DNA from: Chryseobacterium indologenes
GTDB lineage: Bacteria; Bacteroidota; Bacteroidia; Flavobacteriales; Weeksellaceae
Assembly (NCBI RefSeq): GCF_002025665.1
Contig: NZ_CP018786.1
Location: 3,472,001-3,536,000, forward strand
DNA length: 64,000 nucleotides
Direction: 5' to 3'
A program made the translations under genes and the position numbers. This document shows positions 35,084 through 44,974 of this stretch, piece by piece; the stretch's first letter is position 1, and every line of letters starts with the position of its first letter. The notes under the pieces were generated by a model. That model was not told the origin of the DNA, did not search any database, and saw only the letters and a list, made by a program, of their open reading frames with translations.

Positions 35084-36679
35084 ATGAAAATTAAGTCTCT
35101 ATGGGTTTCTGAATATAAGAACTTAAAAGATATAAATCTAGTATTCAACTCCAATCTCATTACTCTTTTAGTGGGAAAAAATGGATTAGGGAAATCTAAT
35201 CTAATAGAAATATTAGCATTAATCTTTAAAAATTTGGACTTATTTAATAATGTTGATGACTTCATTTCTTGGACTTATGATACTAAAAACAATTTTCAAT
35301 TTATAATTAATTATGAATGTTATCAAGATGACATACTAATCAAATGTAATGAAAAACAATTTTCAATTAGTACAAGATCAATTAACTCTACTAATAATAC
35401 AGAATTCTCAATTATCCCTTTTAAAGACTTCCTTAAAGATCGGAGTATTAGATATATACCTAAATACATTATTGGATATTATTCAGGAGAGAATAAGAGA
35501 ATTAAAAGTATAATCAAAGAACATGAAGATAAACAAAAAGAAATTCTAAAAACTTTTCAAAGAAATAAGAAAGAGGAAAAGGAAGAAGGTTTAAGAAAAT
35601 TGTTTTTCACTGAAAACTATCATAGCCAATTATTAATACTAACATTAGTTTTATTTAGAGGTCATTCAACTTTCAAAAGCAAAATAGATGATTTGTTTAT
35701 CAATTACATTGGCATTGAAAGTATTGAAAATTTCACAATTCTTTTTAATAATCCCGATTGGAATTATAAAAACATTGATGGAAAGAATAAAGGAATGGAA
35801 TATTTAATTTCTAATATAAATGACAAAGAATATATTAAAAATCCATTTTGGAATCTTAAAGGTAAAATAGACAGCCTTTTAACACGCTTTTATAATCATC
35901 AGATTGATAATAGTGTTGAGCCTATTTATTATGATAACGAAGGAGATGATAAAAGAAATTTTGTCAACGAATTTTTACTATTTGATAAAATAGTATTTGA
36001 AACTTTTATCACAGAAATTATAGAGTATTATCCCCATCCAGTTGATTTTTTTGATGCTATTGAATCAGCTGTGATAGTTGATATTTTACATTCTATAACT
36101 TTTGAGGTAAAAAAGAAAGATATAAAAGATTCAATTAGGTTTGATCAATTAAGTGAAGGGGAACAACAGTTATTGACTGTACTTAGTCTACTTTTAGTTG
36201 TTAGCACTGATGAGTGCTTATTCTTGCTTGATGAACCAGATACTCATTTAAATCCAGAATGGCAAAGAGATTATATCGAACTTTTGAGAAAGTTTAATAC
36301 AAATGATTTTAATAGTCACATTTTTGTAGCCACTCACAGTCCTTTGATTGTCCAAAGTTCAATAGATTCAGAAATTCTTCTGCATAGAAAAGAAGGTGAC
36401 GAAATTATTATAGAAGAATCTGAAATTGAATTTGATACTTGGCGAATTGATCATGTTTTAACAAGCAAATATTTTGGTTTAGAAAGTGCAAGACCAAAAA
36501 ATGAAAAAATTGACAGTTTTTTTGCAATGAGAAAACTTTTTTTAGAAGGAAAGCTTTCGGAAAAAGAAAAAGAGGAGATGAAAAAATTAAGGGAAGGGCA
36601 CTTATTTCCATCTGGAGAAACATATAATGATTTAATTGCTTTATCAAAGATTTTAAAAAAAGATGGTCCAAATCAATAA
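35084..36679 (+). CDS. ptuA: Septu-like AAA/ABC ATPase
   Basis: A 531-residue SMC/ABC-type ATPase. Walker A is VGKNGLGKS (31-38), the signature is LSEGEQQ (356-362), Walker B is LLDEPDTH with Asp383-Glu384, and the H-loop His418 sits in VATHSP. The middle (about 130-330) is a long helical insertion. It starts 27 bases after hsdS and overlaps the next gene, an HNH nuclease, by 17 bases. The pair matches the two-gene Septu anti-phage system (PtuA ATPase and PtuB nuclease). RloA-type ATPases, also found near type I systems, are an alternative, but the HNH partner favours Septu. Confidence 0.8.
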   Translation: MKIKSLWVSEYKNLKDINLVFNSNLITLLVGKNGLGKSNLIEILALIFKNLDLFNNVDDFISWTYDTKNNFQFIINYECYQDDILIKCNEKQFSISTRSINSTNNTEFSIIPFKDFLKDRSIRYIPKYIIGYYSGENKRIKSIIKEHEDKQKEILKTFQRNKKEEKEEGLRKLFFTENYHSQLLILTLVLFRGHSTFKSKIDDLFINYIGIESIENFTILFNNPDWNYKNIDGKNKGMEYLISNINDKEYIKNPFWNLKGKIDSLLTRFYNHQIDNSVEPIYYDNEGDDKRNFVNEFLLFDKIVFETFITEIIEYYPHPVDFFDAIESAVIVDILHSITFEVKKKDIKDSIRFDQLSEGEQQLLTVLSLLLVVSTDECLFLLDEPDTHLNPEWQRDYIELLRKFNTNDFNSHIFVATHSPLIVQSSIDSEILLHRKEGDEIIIEESEIEFDTWRIDHVLTSKYFGLESARPKNEKIDSFFAMRKLFLEGKLSEKEKEEMKKLREGHLFPSGETYNDLIALSKILKKDGPNQ

Positions 36680-37472
36680 ACCAATAGCAGAACCAGTCAT
36701 ACCTTATTCAGCAAGCAGAGCAGGGCAATGTAAACTTATAAATTATACTCAGAGTGTAAAAGAACAATACATTCTGGATAATGACAAATTTCATAATTCT
36801 AGCCGAAGGTGGAGACCAGCTCAATCTATTTACGGACATGACATAATTAAAGATTTATTAAAAAGAAGTATCCAAAAGAATAAATGTTGTTATTGTGAGA
36901 AAGAGATTTTAAGTAGTTATGAAGTTGAACATTACAGGCCGTGTGCTGCCTATCAACAAGAATATAGAGGAAGAACTTTTAAACCAGGATACTATTGGCT
37001 GTCCTATAAGTGGAATAATTTATTTTATGCCTGTTCTAGCTGTAATAAAAGTAAAGGAGAATATTTTCCTTTGTTAGACAATGCTAATAGAGCTATTCCT
37101 CATACGGTGAATGAAAATTGTGAAAATGAAGTTCCATTACTTATAGATTTAGTTAATGAAAATCCAAGATCTTTTATTTTCTATGATGGTTTAGAACCTA
37201 AGGGAAAAGATGAAAATTTTGATAGAGGGGAGTTAATGATTAAGACCGTAGGATTAAGAAATCAAGACATGTATGATGAAAGAAGTTCTCATTGGAATAC
37301 ACTTTTAGCTTACAAATCCAAGATTGAAATATCCATTAGTCGAATGGATGAAGTTAATAAGCAAAGTGAAATAGATGATTATAATGCTTATTTAGATGAA
37401 AAATGTAATTCAGAATTTCCTTTTTCATCTTTAATATCAGATAACAGATCAATATTTGAGTTAAATCTATAA
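36663..37472 (+). CDS. ptuB: Septu-like HNH nuclease
   Basis: A 269-residue HNH endonuclease. The zinc ligands CCYC (75-78) and CSSC (124-127) bracket the core VEHYRPC with His90, and Asn128 follows in CNKSKG, so a complete HNH site is present. The layout corresponds to the TIGR02646/PtuB-type nucleases that occur with PtuA or in retron defence systems (family knowledge). It is translated from within the end of the ATPase gene and likely forms a complex with it that cuts nucleic acid after phage infection. It is the last gene of the five-gene restriction/Septu operon. Confidence 0.82.
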   Translation: MVQINKPIAEPVIPYSASRAGQCKLINYTQSVKEQYILDNDKFHNSSRRWRPAQSIYGHDIIKDLLKRSIQKNKCCYCEKEILSSYEVEHYRPCAAYQQEYRGRTFKPGYYWLSYKWNNLFYACSSCNKSKGEYFPLLDNANRAIPHTVNENCENEVPLLIDLVNENPRSFIFYDGLEPKGKDENFDRGELMIKTVGLRNQDMYDERSSHWNTLLAYKSKIEISISRMDEVNKQSEIDDYNAYLDEKCNSEFPFSSLISDNRSIFELNL

Positions 37473-37506
37473 AATAGGATACATTTTAAAATACAATATT
37501 ATAAGA

Positions 37507-37530
37507 AAAGTTCAGTACCTACTGAACTTT
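37507..37530. terminator. Hairpin between convergent ptuB and XRE genes
   Basis: AAAGTTCAGT / ACTGAACTTT arms around ACCT, between two genes that end towards each other. It could serve both directions; the T-run is weak on the plus side and somewhat better on the minus side. Confidence 0.6.
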
Positions 37531-37547
37531 CGTTATTTCTCAAAAAA

Positions 37548-37955
37548 TTATCCCTTCTCAATCAACCTCTCCAGCCTCAACATCATCTCATCCTTCTCCT
37601 TCAGCATCCTTTCATAAAGCTCAATTTTTTCTTCATGCAATTTCTTTATTTCTTCAATGGGATTGAAGTTGAAAGTTGAATTTGGATTTCCAACACAAGC
37701 ATTATCACCAAACGTATTAGAAATAATATTCACCGCCTGCTCCTCATCAAAATTCTGAAACGCTTCCACCGGAATTTTCAATACCTCAGAAATTCTTTTC
37801 AGTAGAGGGTCTTCAATAATTTCCTTCTGTTCCAGCAGAGAAACTTTCTTCTGGTTCCAGTCGTCCCCAAGGTCAAGAGCCAATGCTTCCTGCTTGATGC
37901 CCAGCATTTCCCTGAATCGTTTTACATTGCGTCCCTGATGTATTGTATGTTCCAT
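37548..37955 (-). CDS. XRE-family regulator with C-terminal coiled coil
   Basis: A 135-residue protein read on the minus strand. Residues about 8-66 form a Cro/C1-type helix-turn-helix (GRNVKRFREMLGIKQEALALDL ... VSLLEQKEIIEDPLLKRISEVLKI). Residues about 100-133 (EEIKKLHEEKIELYERMLKEKDEMMLRLERLI) are a heptad-patterned helix, likely for dimerisation. Proteins of this layout are frequent in Chryseobacterium. It converges on the Septu genes and could regulate them or simply be a neighbour; nothing in the sequence decides. Confidence 0.85.
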   Translation of the reverse strand: MEHTIHQGRNVKRFREMLGIKQEALALDLGDDWNQKKVSLLEQKEIIEDPLLKRISEVLKIPVEAFQNFDEEQAVNIISNTFGDNACVGNPNSTFNFNPIEEIKKLHEEKIELYERMLKEKDEMMLRLERLIEKG

Positions 37956-38216
37956 GATAATTCAACATTTATGAGGTTTAAATATAGAAAAATATTTATA
38001 AAAACGGTGCTTAAAAAACAGCTTAATTACAATCTATGTTCTTCATGATGATCCTGTGAAAAGGGTCTCCTCTCCTATTTCGCCATTTCCGTTTTTATAC
38101 CCTCTTTTTTTCTTTAAAATCCCAGAAAAAACAAACCCCATTATCCCGTTTTCATTTTCTGATGAACAAGCTCTGAAAATCTTACAGCACACTATTTTTC
38201 TATGCTTTGCACTCGC

Positions 38217-38224
38217 TATATTTG
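38217..38224 (+). promoter_or_regulatory. -7 box for the 168-residue orphan gene
   Basis: TATATTTG, a full match to TAnnTTTG, 30 bases before the ATG at 38255. It lies downstream of a possible earlier start at 38207 and so supports the shorter gene. Confidence 0.5.
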
Positions 38225-38254
38225 ATTCAACAAACAACCAAAAAACACAATATT

Positions 38255-38761
38255 ATGGCACTAGACAATTTAATCAGTGTAAGCTTTTCAAAAACAGATT
38301 TAGAAACCATTGACAAAGCGATTCAGGACATCCAGTCTGTACTACTGGGAAAAACCATCAACCTTACTCCGGATCAGCGACAGCAATACGGAAGAATTGC
38401 CGAACAGAACAAACTCTTCGTCAATAAAGCCAAAATCTATATGGAACAATATGCCCAATATGTTCCTAACTTCCTGGATAAAGCAGAATTCGATAAAGAT
38501 TATATTGCAAGAGAACAGATTGAACAAAGACTGCAACAGCTGGATTCTTTAACTGAACAGCTTTCAGACACCAAGGTATTGCTGGATCACGATAACTATC
38601 ATAATGCCATCAGTTTCTACCGAAGCATCAGATATCTTTCCGAAGAGAATGTACCGGGTACCAATGTTATTTATGATGATATGAAGCAGTTTTTTGTAAC
38701 GGGACAGACTTCAGTACCCACTGAAACACCGCCTACATCCGGTTCAAACAACAATCAGTAA
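38255..38761 (+). CDS. Helical protein of unknown function
   Basis: A 168-residue protein from the ATG at 38255; a further in-frame start at 38207 lies upstream of the promoter and was not used. It has no signal peptide or membrane segment, is predicted almost fully helical (for example AREQIEQRLQQLDSLTEQLSDTKVLL near 90-120) and ends in a disordered Thr/Pro/Ser/Asn tail. I do not recognise it. Its stop codon coincides with the first unit of the ~272-bp repeat array, so the array follows the gene directly, and the first hairpin of the array would end its transcript. Confidence 0.75.
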   Translation: MALDNLISVSFSKTDLETIDKAIQDIQSVLLGKTINLTPDQRQQYGRIAEQNKLFVNKAKIYMEQYAQYVPNFLDKAEFDKDYIAREQIEQRLQQLDSLTEQLSDTKVLLDHDNYHNAISFYRSIRYLSEENVPGTNVIYDDMKQFFVTGQTSVPTETPPTSGSNNNQ

Positions 38762-40390
38762 GAATAAATACTTTTTTGAGAGCACGTGAAAAACGTGCTT
38801 TTTTGTGGTTATTTGTTTATCATATTTTGGTTGGAAATCGCAAAGACGCAAGATTTTATTATAGGGGCGCTGTTTAAGGCGCAAAGATTTTATCTCCGAT
38901 AAAATTGCTATAACCCAATATCCTTACCTGCTGAAAATCTTTGATTTTCTTGCGCCTTAAAAAACATATCAATATTTAAAAACTTTGCGCCTTTGCGCTT
39001 AAAACAAAATAATAAGCCATTGTATTAATCAGTAAGAATAAATACTTTTTCTGGGAGCACGTGAGAACGTGCTTTTTTTATGATGATCCATCTGCTTTTT
39101 TTGGTTGGAAATCGCAAAGACGCAAGATCTTATCATAGGGACTTTTTAAGGCGCAAGGATTTTATCTTCGATAAAATTGCTATATCCTGATACCCTTACC
39201 TGCTGAAAATCTTTGATTTTCTTGTGCCTTACAAAACATATCAATATTGAAAACTTTACGCCTTTGCGCTTAAAACAAAATAATAAGCCATCGTATTAAT
39301 CAGTAAGAATAAATACTTTTTCTGGGAGCACGTGAAAACGTGCTTTTTTTATAGTGATCCATCTACTTATTTTTGGTTGGAAATCGCAAAGACGCAAGAT
39401 TTTATTATAGGGGCGCTGTTTAAGGCGCAAAGATTTTATCTCCGATAAAATTGCTATAACCCAATATCCTTACCTGCTGAAAATCTTTGATTTTCTTGCG
39501 CCTTAAAAACATATCAATATTGAAAACTTTGCGCCTTTGCGCTTAAAACAAAATAATAAGCCATTGTATTAATCAGTAAGAATAAATACTTTTTCTGGGA
39601 GCACGTGAGAACGTGCTTTTTTTATGATGATCCATCTGCTTTTTTTGGTTGGAAATCGCAAAGACGCAAGATCTTATCATAGGGACTTTTTAAGGCGCAA
39701 GGATTTTATCTTCGATAAAATTTCTATATCCTGATATCCTTATCTGCTGAAAATCTTTGATTTTCTTGCGCCTTAAAAAACATATCAATATTTAAAAACT
39801 TTGCGCCTTTGCGCTTAAAACAAAATAATAAGCCATTGTATTAATCAGTAAGAATAAATACTTTTTCTGGGAGCACGTGAAAACGTGCTTTTTTTATAGT
39901 GATCCATCTACTTATTTTTGGTTGGAAATCGCAAAGACGCAAGATTTTATTATAGGGGCGCTGTTTAAGGCGCAAAGATTTTATCTCCGATAAAATTGCT
40001 ATAACCCAATATCCTTACCTGCTGAAAATCTTTGATTTTCTTGCGCCTTACAAAACATATCAATATTGAAAACTTTGCGCCTTTGCGCTTAAAACAAAAT
40101 AATAAGCCATTGTATTAATCAGTAAGAATAAATACTTTTTCTGGGAGCACGTGAGAAACATGCTTTTTTTATGGTTATCTGTTTACCATATTTTGGTTGG
40201 AAATCGCAAAGACGCAAATTCTTATTATAGGGATACTGTTTAAGGTGCAAGGATTTTATCTTCGATAAAATTTCTATATCCTGATATCCTTACCTGCTGA
40301 AAATCTTTGATTTTCTTGCGCCTTACAAAACATATCAATATTGAAAACTTACGTCCTTTGCATTTTTTAAAAAAAGCCATTGTATCTGAA
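38761..40390. repeat. Tandem array of six ~272-bp units in A-B-A-B-A-B order
   Basis: Units start at 38761, 39035, 39306, 39579, 39851 and 40125 with AGAATAAATACTTTTT. Each opens with a terminator-like hairpin (AGCACGTG..ACGTGCT plus T-run) and holds further small hairpins (ATTTTATC-tcc-GATAAAAT and GAAAATC-ttt-GATTTTC) and long-range pairing parts (GGCGCAAAG with CTTTGCGCC). Units 1, 3 and 5 share GGGGCGCTGTTTAAGGCG; units 2 and 4 share GGGACTTTTTAAGGCG; unit 6 is a variant of the second type. The real unit of duplication is therefore a ~545-bp dimer. No coding capacity was seen. Confidence 0.9.
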
Positions 40391-40552
40391 GAAACAGGAT
40401 ATTTTTAAACGCAAAGGTTTTATTAATAAGTCTATGATTAAAGGGAGCAAAGGAATGATGGCTGCGCCATTGATGAAGCCAGATGAATAATGCTCATGAT
40501 TCTTACAATAGTATTTTACTCCTCTTACCTCCTTCCCTAACCTCCTCCAGGT

Positions 40553-40751
40553 AGTATAGCAACCGTCTCTACCCCTTTGGACAACGGCCTCTACCCTCTT
40601 ATATAAGTAGGTGGAGCCCCTTATCCAAGTCTGTCTACCCCCTTACCCAAGGGGGTATAGCCCCTTCAGTAAGGAGGTGGGGACCGTTCATAAAGTCCCT
40701 CCAGAGGCTTGGTAAAGGGGTTAAAGAGACTTCCGAAGGGCCTATGGGTAT
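40553..40751. repeat. 22-bp phased array of CTT-N3/4-AAG palindromes
   Basis: A locally G+C-rich stretch in which the core CTT-N4-AAG (or a close variant) starts at 40575, 40598, 40620, 40642, 40664, 40686, 40708 and 40730: one step of 23 and six of exactly 22 bases. Examples are CTTATATAAG, CTTACCCAAG, CTTCAGTAAG and CTTCCGAAG, often extended to CCCCTT..AAGGGG. The linkers (TCTACCCC, GGTATAGCCC) are also related. The phase equals about two DNA turns. It lies 142 bases ahead of mcrB. An irregular C-rich start may reach back to about 40531. Confidence 0.75.
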
Positions 40752-40892
40752 TTCTAAGCAATATTTATAGTGACTTTTAAGAAAATTTACGCTTTCCCGT
40801 AAGCAGAAGCTGGAGATTTTTATTATTATTGCGATCTTAATTGGATCATACAGCCTAAGCTGTTTGTCAGAATATGAAAACTATAACCAAAA

Positions 40893-42752
40893 ATGACTTT
40901 TACAGAATTAATTGACAAAATAGAAATCTGGGATCACTGGCAGGGTGAATATAACCGTTTTGTGCCCCAGTTTGTAGCAGAAGCAAGTACAGGAAAAAAT
41001 TGGGAAGATTGGGACAACGAACTTTTTTATGAGTTTTTTATGCGTTCTGCAGACCAATGTGTTTCGTCTCTGAGACAGGGATATTTTACCCATGCAGAAA
41101 AAGACCTTATCAAACGTAACTGGCCTGAGCTTTCCGCATTGTTACAGAAAATTGCCTTAAGCCAGGAGCAACCTTTATTTGAGACCTATCATCAGATCAA
41201 AGAACTGATCCGAATGTATACAGGCAATAATAAAAAAGCCGCTACCAACAGACTGATTGCCGGTTTGCAGCCTCAGCTGTTGTGCACCATTGTCAATCAG
41301 GACAAACTGGGACAGCTGGTGTACCTGTTGAATACTCATGTTGAGGATTTCAAAATGGAACTTACCTATGATTGGTTTGAGGATAGCCACCATCTGCTTC
41401 AGATATTCAAAGAAAAGCTCAATAAAAACGGTTTTGAAATTGTGACCCTTCCATGGCAGGTTTACGATTATTTTCAGGAACAAAATACCCCATCTTCCGA
41501 AGAACAAAATGATATGAAAAAAAATAAACTGGAACAGCAGATCCAAATTTTAGAATATAAAAAACAAATCATCCTGCAAGGTCCTCCGGGAACCGGGAAA
41601 ACCAGACAGGCCAAAGAACTGGCTGTTGAATTATTGGGATTGACTGATACTAAAGAATTAAAAAATCACCCCCAGTTTAAACTTATCCAGTTTCATCCTA
41701 GCTATAGTTATGAAGATTTTGTAAGAGGAATTGTAGCGAAACCTGACGAGGAAGGAAATGGAATTATCTATGAGGCTGAAAACAAAGTTTTAGGTGATTT
41801 CATCAAAAGAGCATGTGAACATTCTCAACTTATCAACGAATTCCCACATGCAGAATGGCTTGATGAAATGTTTGAACATTTTAAAACTTCCATAGAGGAG
41901 GAACTGATTGCCAACGATCATAAAATACAACTTACCAATAAACTCTTTCTGACCCATATCGGAGAGAATTCTTTTCACATTTCCAGTGAAGGATGGAAAG
42001 GAGATCGATTAAAGTTTAGTGAGATTAAAAAATTATATAAATATAATATCACAAGAAAAGGAGAAACAATAGGATTTGATGATCTTGCAAAAACAGTGTA
42101 TCACAGAACATCATATTATTTCCCAATGGTAGATAAATTCAGAAATTTTTTGGAAGGTAAATCTGCACCTGTTGATAATAAAACGCAATCTCATTCAGAG
42201 AATTATGTTCTAGTAGTTGATGAAATTAATCGTGCTAACCTGTCATCTGTACTAGGAGAATTAATTTACGCTCTTGAATACAGAGGTAAAGCAGTAGAAA
42301 GCGTATACGAAGTGGATGGTAATAGGGATCTCATTCTTCCTCACAACCTGTACATCATTGGCACCATGAACACTGCAGACCGTAGTGTAGGACACATTGA
42401 TTATGCGATCAGAAGACGTTTTGCTTTTATTGATGTATTGCCGGAATCTCTTGAGCATGATGCCAGTATTCATTTTAATACTGAAGGTTTTGAAAAAGTT
42501 TCACAATTATTCTTAAACGGAAATGTAAGTGGTGAATTTGAAGCTAAGGATGTTCAACTGGGACACAGTTATTTTATTGCCAAAAATGAAGATATACAGG
42601 ATGGGCAGACAAAAGAGGAAATTTTCAGAATGAAAATGAATTATGAAGTAGTTCCTATTCTTCTTGAGTATGTGAAAGATGGTGTCCTTATCGGAAGCCA
42701 TGACGGAAAAGATATTAAAGAATATATCAATGATCTGAAAATAAATAATTAA
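40893..42752 (+). CDS. mcrB: McrB-type AAA GTPase, modification-dependent restriction
   Basis: A 619-residue protein. The C-terminal AAA+ domain has Walker A GPPGTGKT (230-237), the Walker B/sensor region VVDEINRANLSSVLGEL (Asp443, Glu444) and GTMNTADRSVGHIDYAIRRRF from 490, the McrB-specific signature. The N-terminal 200 residues are helical and presumably bind modified DNA; I do not recognise that domain, so the modification recognised may differ from that of E. coli McrB. It would drive translocation for McrC. Its stop overlaps the mcrC start by one base. Confidence 0.92.
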   Translation: MTFTELIDKIEIWDHWQGEYNRFVPQFVAEASTGKNWEDWDNELFYEFFMRSADQCVSSLRQGYFTHAEKDLIKRNWPELSALLQKIALSQEQPLFETYHQIKELIRMYTGNNKKAATNRLIAGLQPQLLCTIVNQDKLGQLVYLLNTHVEDFKMELTYDWFEDSHHLLQIFKEKLNKNGFEIVTLPWQVYDYFQEQNTPSSEEQNDMKKNKLEQQIQILEYKKQIILQGPPGTGKTRQAKELAVELLGLTDTKELKNHPQFKLIQFHPSYSYEDFVRGIVAKPDEEGNGIIYEAENKVLGDFIKRACEHSQLINEFPHAEWLDEMFEHFKTSIEEELIANDHKIQLTNKLFLTHIGENSFHISSEGWKGDRLKFSEIKKLYKYNITRKGETIGFDDLAKTVYHRTSYYFPMVDKFRNFLEGKSAPVDNKTQSHSENYVLVVDEINRANLSSVLGELIYALEYRGKAVESVYEVDGNRDLILPHNLYIIGTMNTADRSVGHIDYAIRRRFAFIDVLPESLEHDASIHFNTEGFEKVSQLFLNGNVSGEFEAKDVQLGHSYFIAKNEDIQDGQTKEEIFRMKMNYEVVPILLEYVKDGVLIGSHDGKDIKEYINDLKINN

Positions 42753-44218
42753 TGGGAATTTTACTTTCGGAACATAAAAGTTTTCTGATCAAACGGGTTG
42801 CTGCTGAAGAGTCTTTTACCAATATAGCAGACGAACTGCTACATCTTGATGACGACTCTTTTCAACTGTTTGCGGCTTTGGAAAGTAAAAAGTTCAACCA
42901 TCAGTCTTTTTCTTTTTCGGTGGTAAAAAGAGAAAATCATTGTGAGATTAAGGCAGATTATTTTGTAGGTATTGACTGGCTGGGAAATACCGGCAGAACC
43001 ATTTATGTAGAACCTAAGATCAATGCGGGTTTATCGCAATACTTCCGGAACTGCCTTAACGAAGAAGAAAATTCTGCTCCTCTCCCTGAAACATATGATA
43101 GCAAGGAAAAGAAAGAGACTAAAGAAGTCAATTATCTTAAAATTCTTTTGGATGTCATGGCTTTGCCACAAACCGCACACTATTCAAAAGATGTTATCCA
43201 AATAGACTGGGATGCAAAATATATTGAAATAGATCAAAAAGATGATCGTTTGACCCCTTTTCTTATTACACAGTTTTTACAGCATTTGAAAATAATTGTA
43301 AGAAAAGGACTGAAAAAGGCATATTATAAAGTCCAGGAAAATCTTAATAGTAGAGTGAAGGGCAAACTATTAACAGGTCCGCATATAAAAAAGAATGTTT
43401 TTAAAAATAAACCTACCTCTGCTTTTTGTGAATTTCAGGTTTTTGGTGAAGATTATTTTGAAAACAGGTTTCTAAAGAAGGTATTGGTGTTTGCAACCAG
43501 CTATATTGAGAACAATCCTTCACTATTTTCTTCCAATATAGAATCTGTTCAACATATTTTAAATTATTGCAAACCAGCATTTGAACATATCGGTACCGAT
43601 GTTGATGAACATCAATTAAAACATGGTAAAAAAAATCCGTTCTTCAATGAATATGGAGAGGCTTTACAAATAGGGAAATTTATTCTCAAAAGATTCTCGT
43701 ATACCATCACGAAAACGACGCAGAAAAAAATAAAAACACCTCCCTTCTGGATTGATATGCCGAGGTTATTTGAGCTTTATTTTTATTATCAATTGATCAA
43801 AGCTAATCCTGAAGATGCTCATCATATTCATTATCAATTTAGTACTTATGGAAATCATCTGGATTTTCTGATCAGTAAACCGGGCTATGAAATGGTCATT
43901 GATACTAAGTATAAATTAAAATATACTAAAAGTCATATCCACAAAGACATCCGCCAGGTCTCAGGATACTCCCGTTTAAAGAAGGTTATCAACGAAATGA
44001 AAAGTAAAAATAAAGATTGGAAAGAAGATCAGATATTGGATTGCCTGATTATTTATCCTCATCTTCACCAGCTTGATAATGAGGAATCTAACAATCCTCC
44101 CTCATTATTGCATAACTTTTCAATTGAAAACATAAAAAGACAGTTTGATAATACTGATAATCAAATCACTGCTTATCATAAAATTTTTAAACTGGGAATA
44201 AATTTACCTGTAAGCTAG
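42752..44218 (+). CDS. mcrC: McrC nuclease subunit
   Basis: A 488-residue partner of McrB. The C-terminal PD-(D/E)xK nuclease has Asp371 (HLDFLIS), Asp384 and Lys386 (MVIDTKYKL), so the catalytic site is intact. The N-terminal part (about 1-200) is the beta-rich region that binds the McrB ring. Together they cut DNA carrying modified bases, typically from phages. The pair is flanked by repeat arrays on both sides, and transcription ends in the right-hand array. Confidence 0.9.
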   Translation: MGILLSEHKSFLIKRVAAEESFTNIADELLHLDDDSFQLFAALESKKFNHQSFSFSVVKRENHCEIKADYFVGIDWLGNTGRTIYVEPKINAGLSQYFRNCLNEEENSAPLPETYDSKEKKETKEVNYLKILLDVMALPQTAHYSKDVIQIDWDAKYIEIDQKDDRLTPFLITQFLQHLKIIVRKGLKKAYYKVQENLNSRVKGKLLTGPHIKKNVFKNKPTSAFCEFQVFGEDYFENRFLKKVLVFATSYIENNPSLFSSNIESVQHILNYCKPAFEHIGTDVDEHQLKHGKKNPFFNEYGEALQIGKFILKRFSYTITKTTQKKIKTPPFWIDMPRLFELYFYYQLIKANPEDAHHIHYQFSTYGNHLDFLISKPGYEMVIDTKYKLKYTKSHIHKDIRQVSGYSRLKKVINEMKSKNKDWKEDQILDCLIIYPHLHQLDNEESNNPPSLLHNFSIENIKRQFDNTDNQITAYHKIFKLGINLPVS

Positions 44219-44974
44219 TAAAGAAGCTTAATGACAATCAAGGATTAAAATAATGTGAATAGAAAGCTTTCTGATGATAAACGATGACAATATAAGAGTT
44301 TAGATTCCTGCGGAATGACAAATTGGGTGCTTATGTGTGCGTGCATGGCCACTTACTTGCTCCAGACATAACGCGAACTGTTCACTTAGCCTATCCACAA
44401 CGCTTGTCATTCCGTAGGAATCCAGACACAAATAGCTTGTGATAATGAATGAGGATAAAATAAGAGTTTAGATTCCTACGGAATGACAAGGTGGGTGCTT
44501 CTATATGCATGCATAGCCACTTATTCGCTTCTGACAACGATACAAACTATTCGCTCAGACTATCCACAACGTTTGTCATTCCGTAGGAATCTAGACACAA
44601 AAAGCTTGTGATAATGATTGAGGATAAAATAAGAGTTTAGATTCCTACGGAATGACAAGGTGGGTGCTTCTATATGCATGCATAGCCACTTATTCGCTTC
44701 TGACAACGATACAAACTATTCGCTCAGACTATCCACAACGTTTGTCATTCCGTAGGAATCCAGACACAGAAAGCTTGTGATAATGATTGAGGATAAAATA
44801 AGAGTTTAGATTCCTGCGGAATGACAAGGTGGGTGTTTCTGTGTGCTTGCATAGCCACTTACTGCTACAGACATAATGCAAACTGTTCACTTAGCCTATC
44901 CTCAACGTTTGTCATTCCGTAGGAATCCAGATACAGAAAGCATTCTGATGATAAATGATGACAATCTAAGAGTC

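Noticed and set aside
38056..38313. 85-codon plus-strand ORF before the orphan gene
   Set aside because: It is low-complexity, overlaps the promoter and start of the 168-residue gene in another frame, and has no coding character.
38761..40390. CRISPR array
   Set aside because: Whole units of about 272 bases repeat without short direct repeats separated by unique spacers, and no cas gene is present.
40553..40751. CRISPR or coding minisatellite for the 22-bp array
   Set aside because: The period is too short for repeat plus spacer, the step of 22 is not a multiple of three, and no long open frame crosses it.
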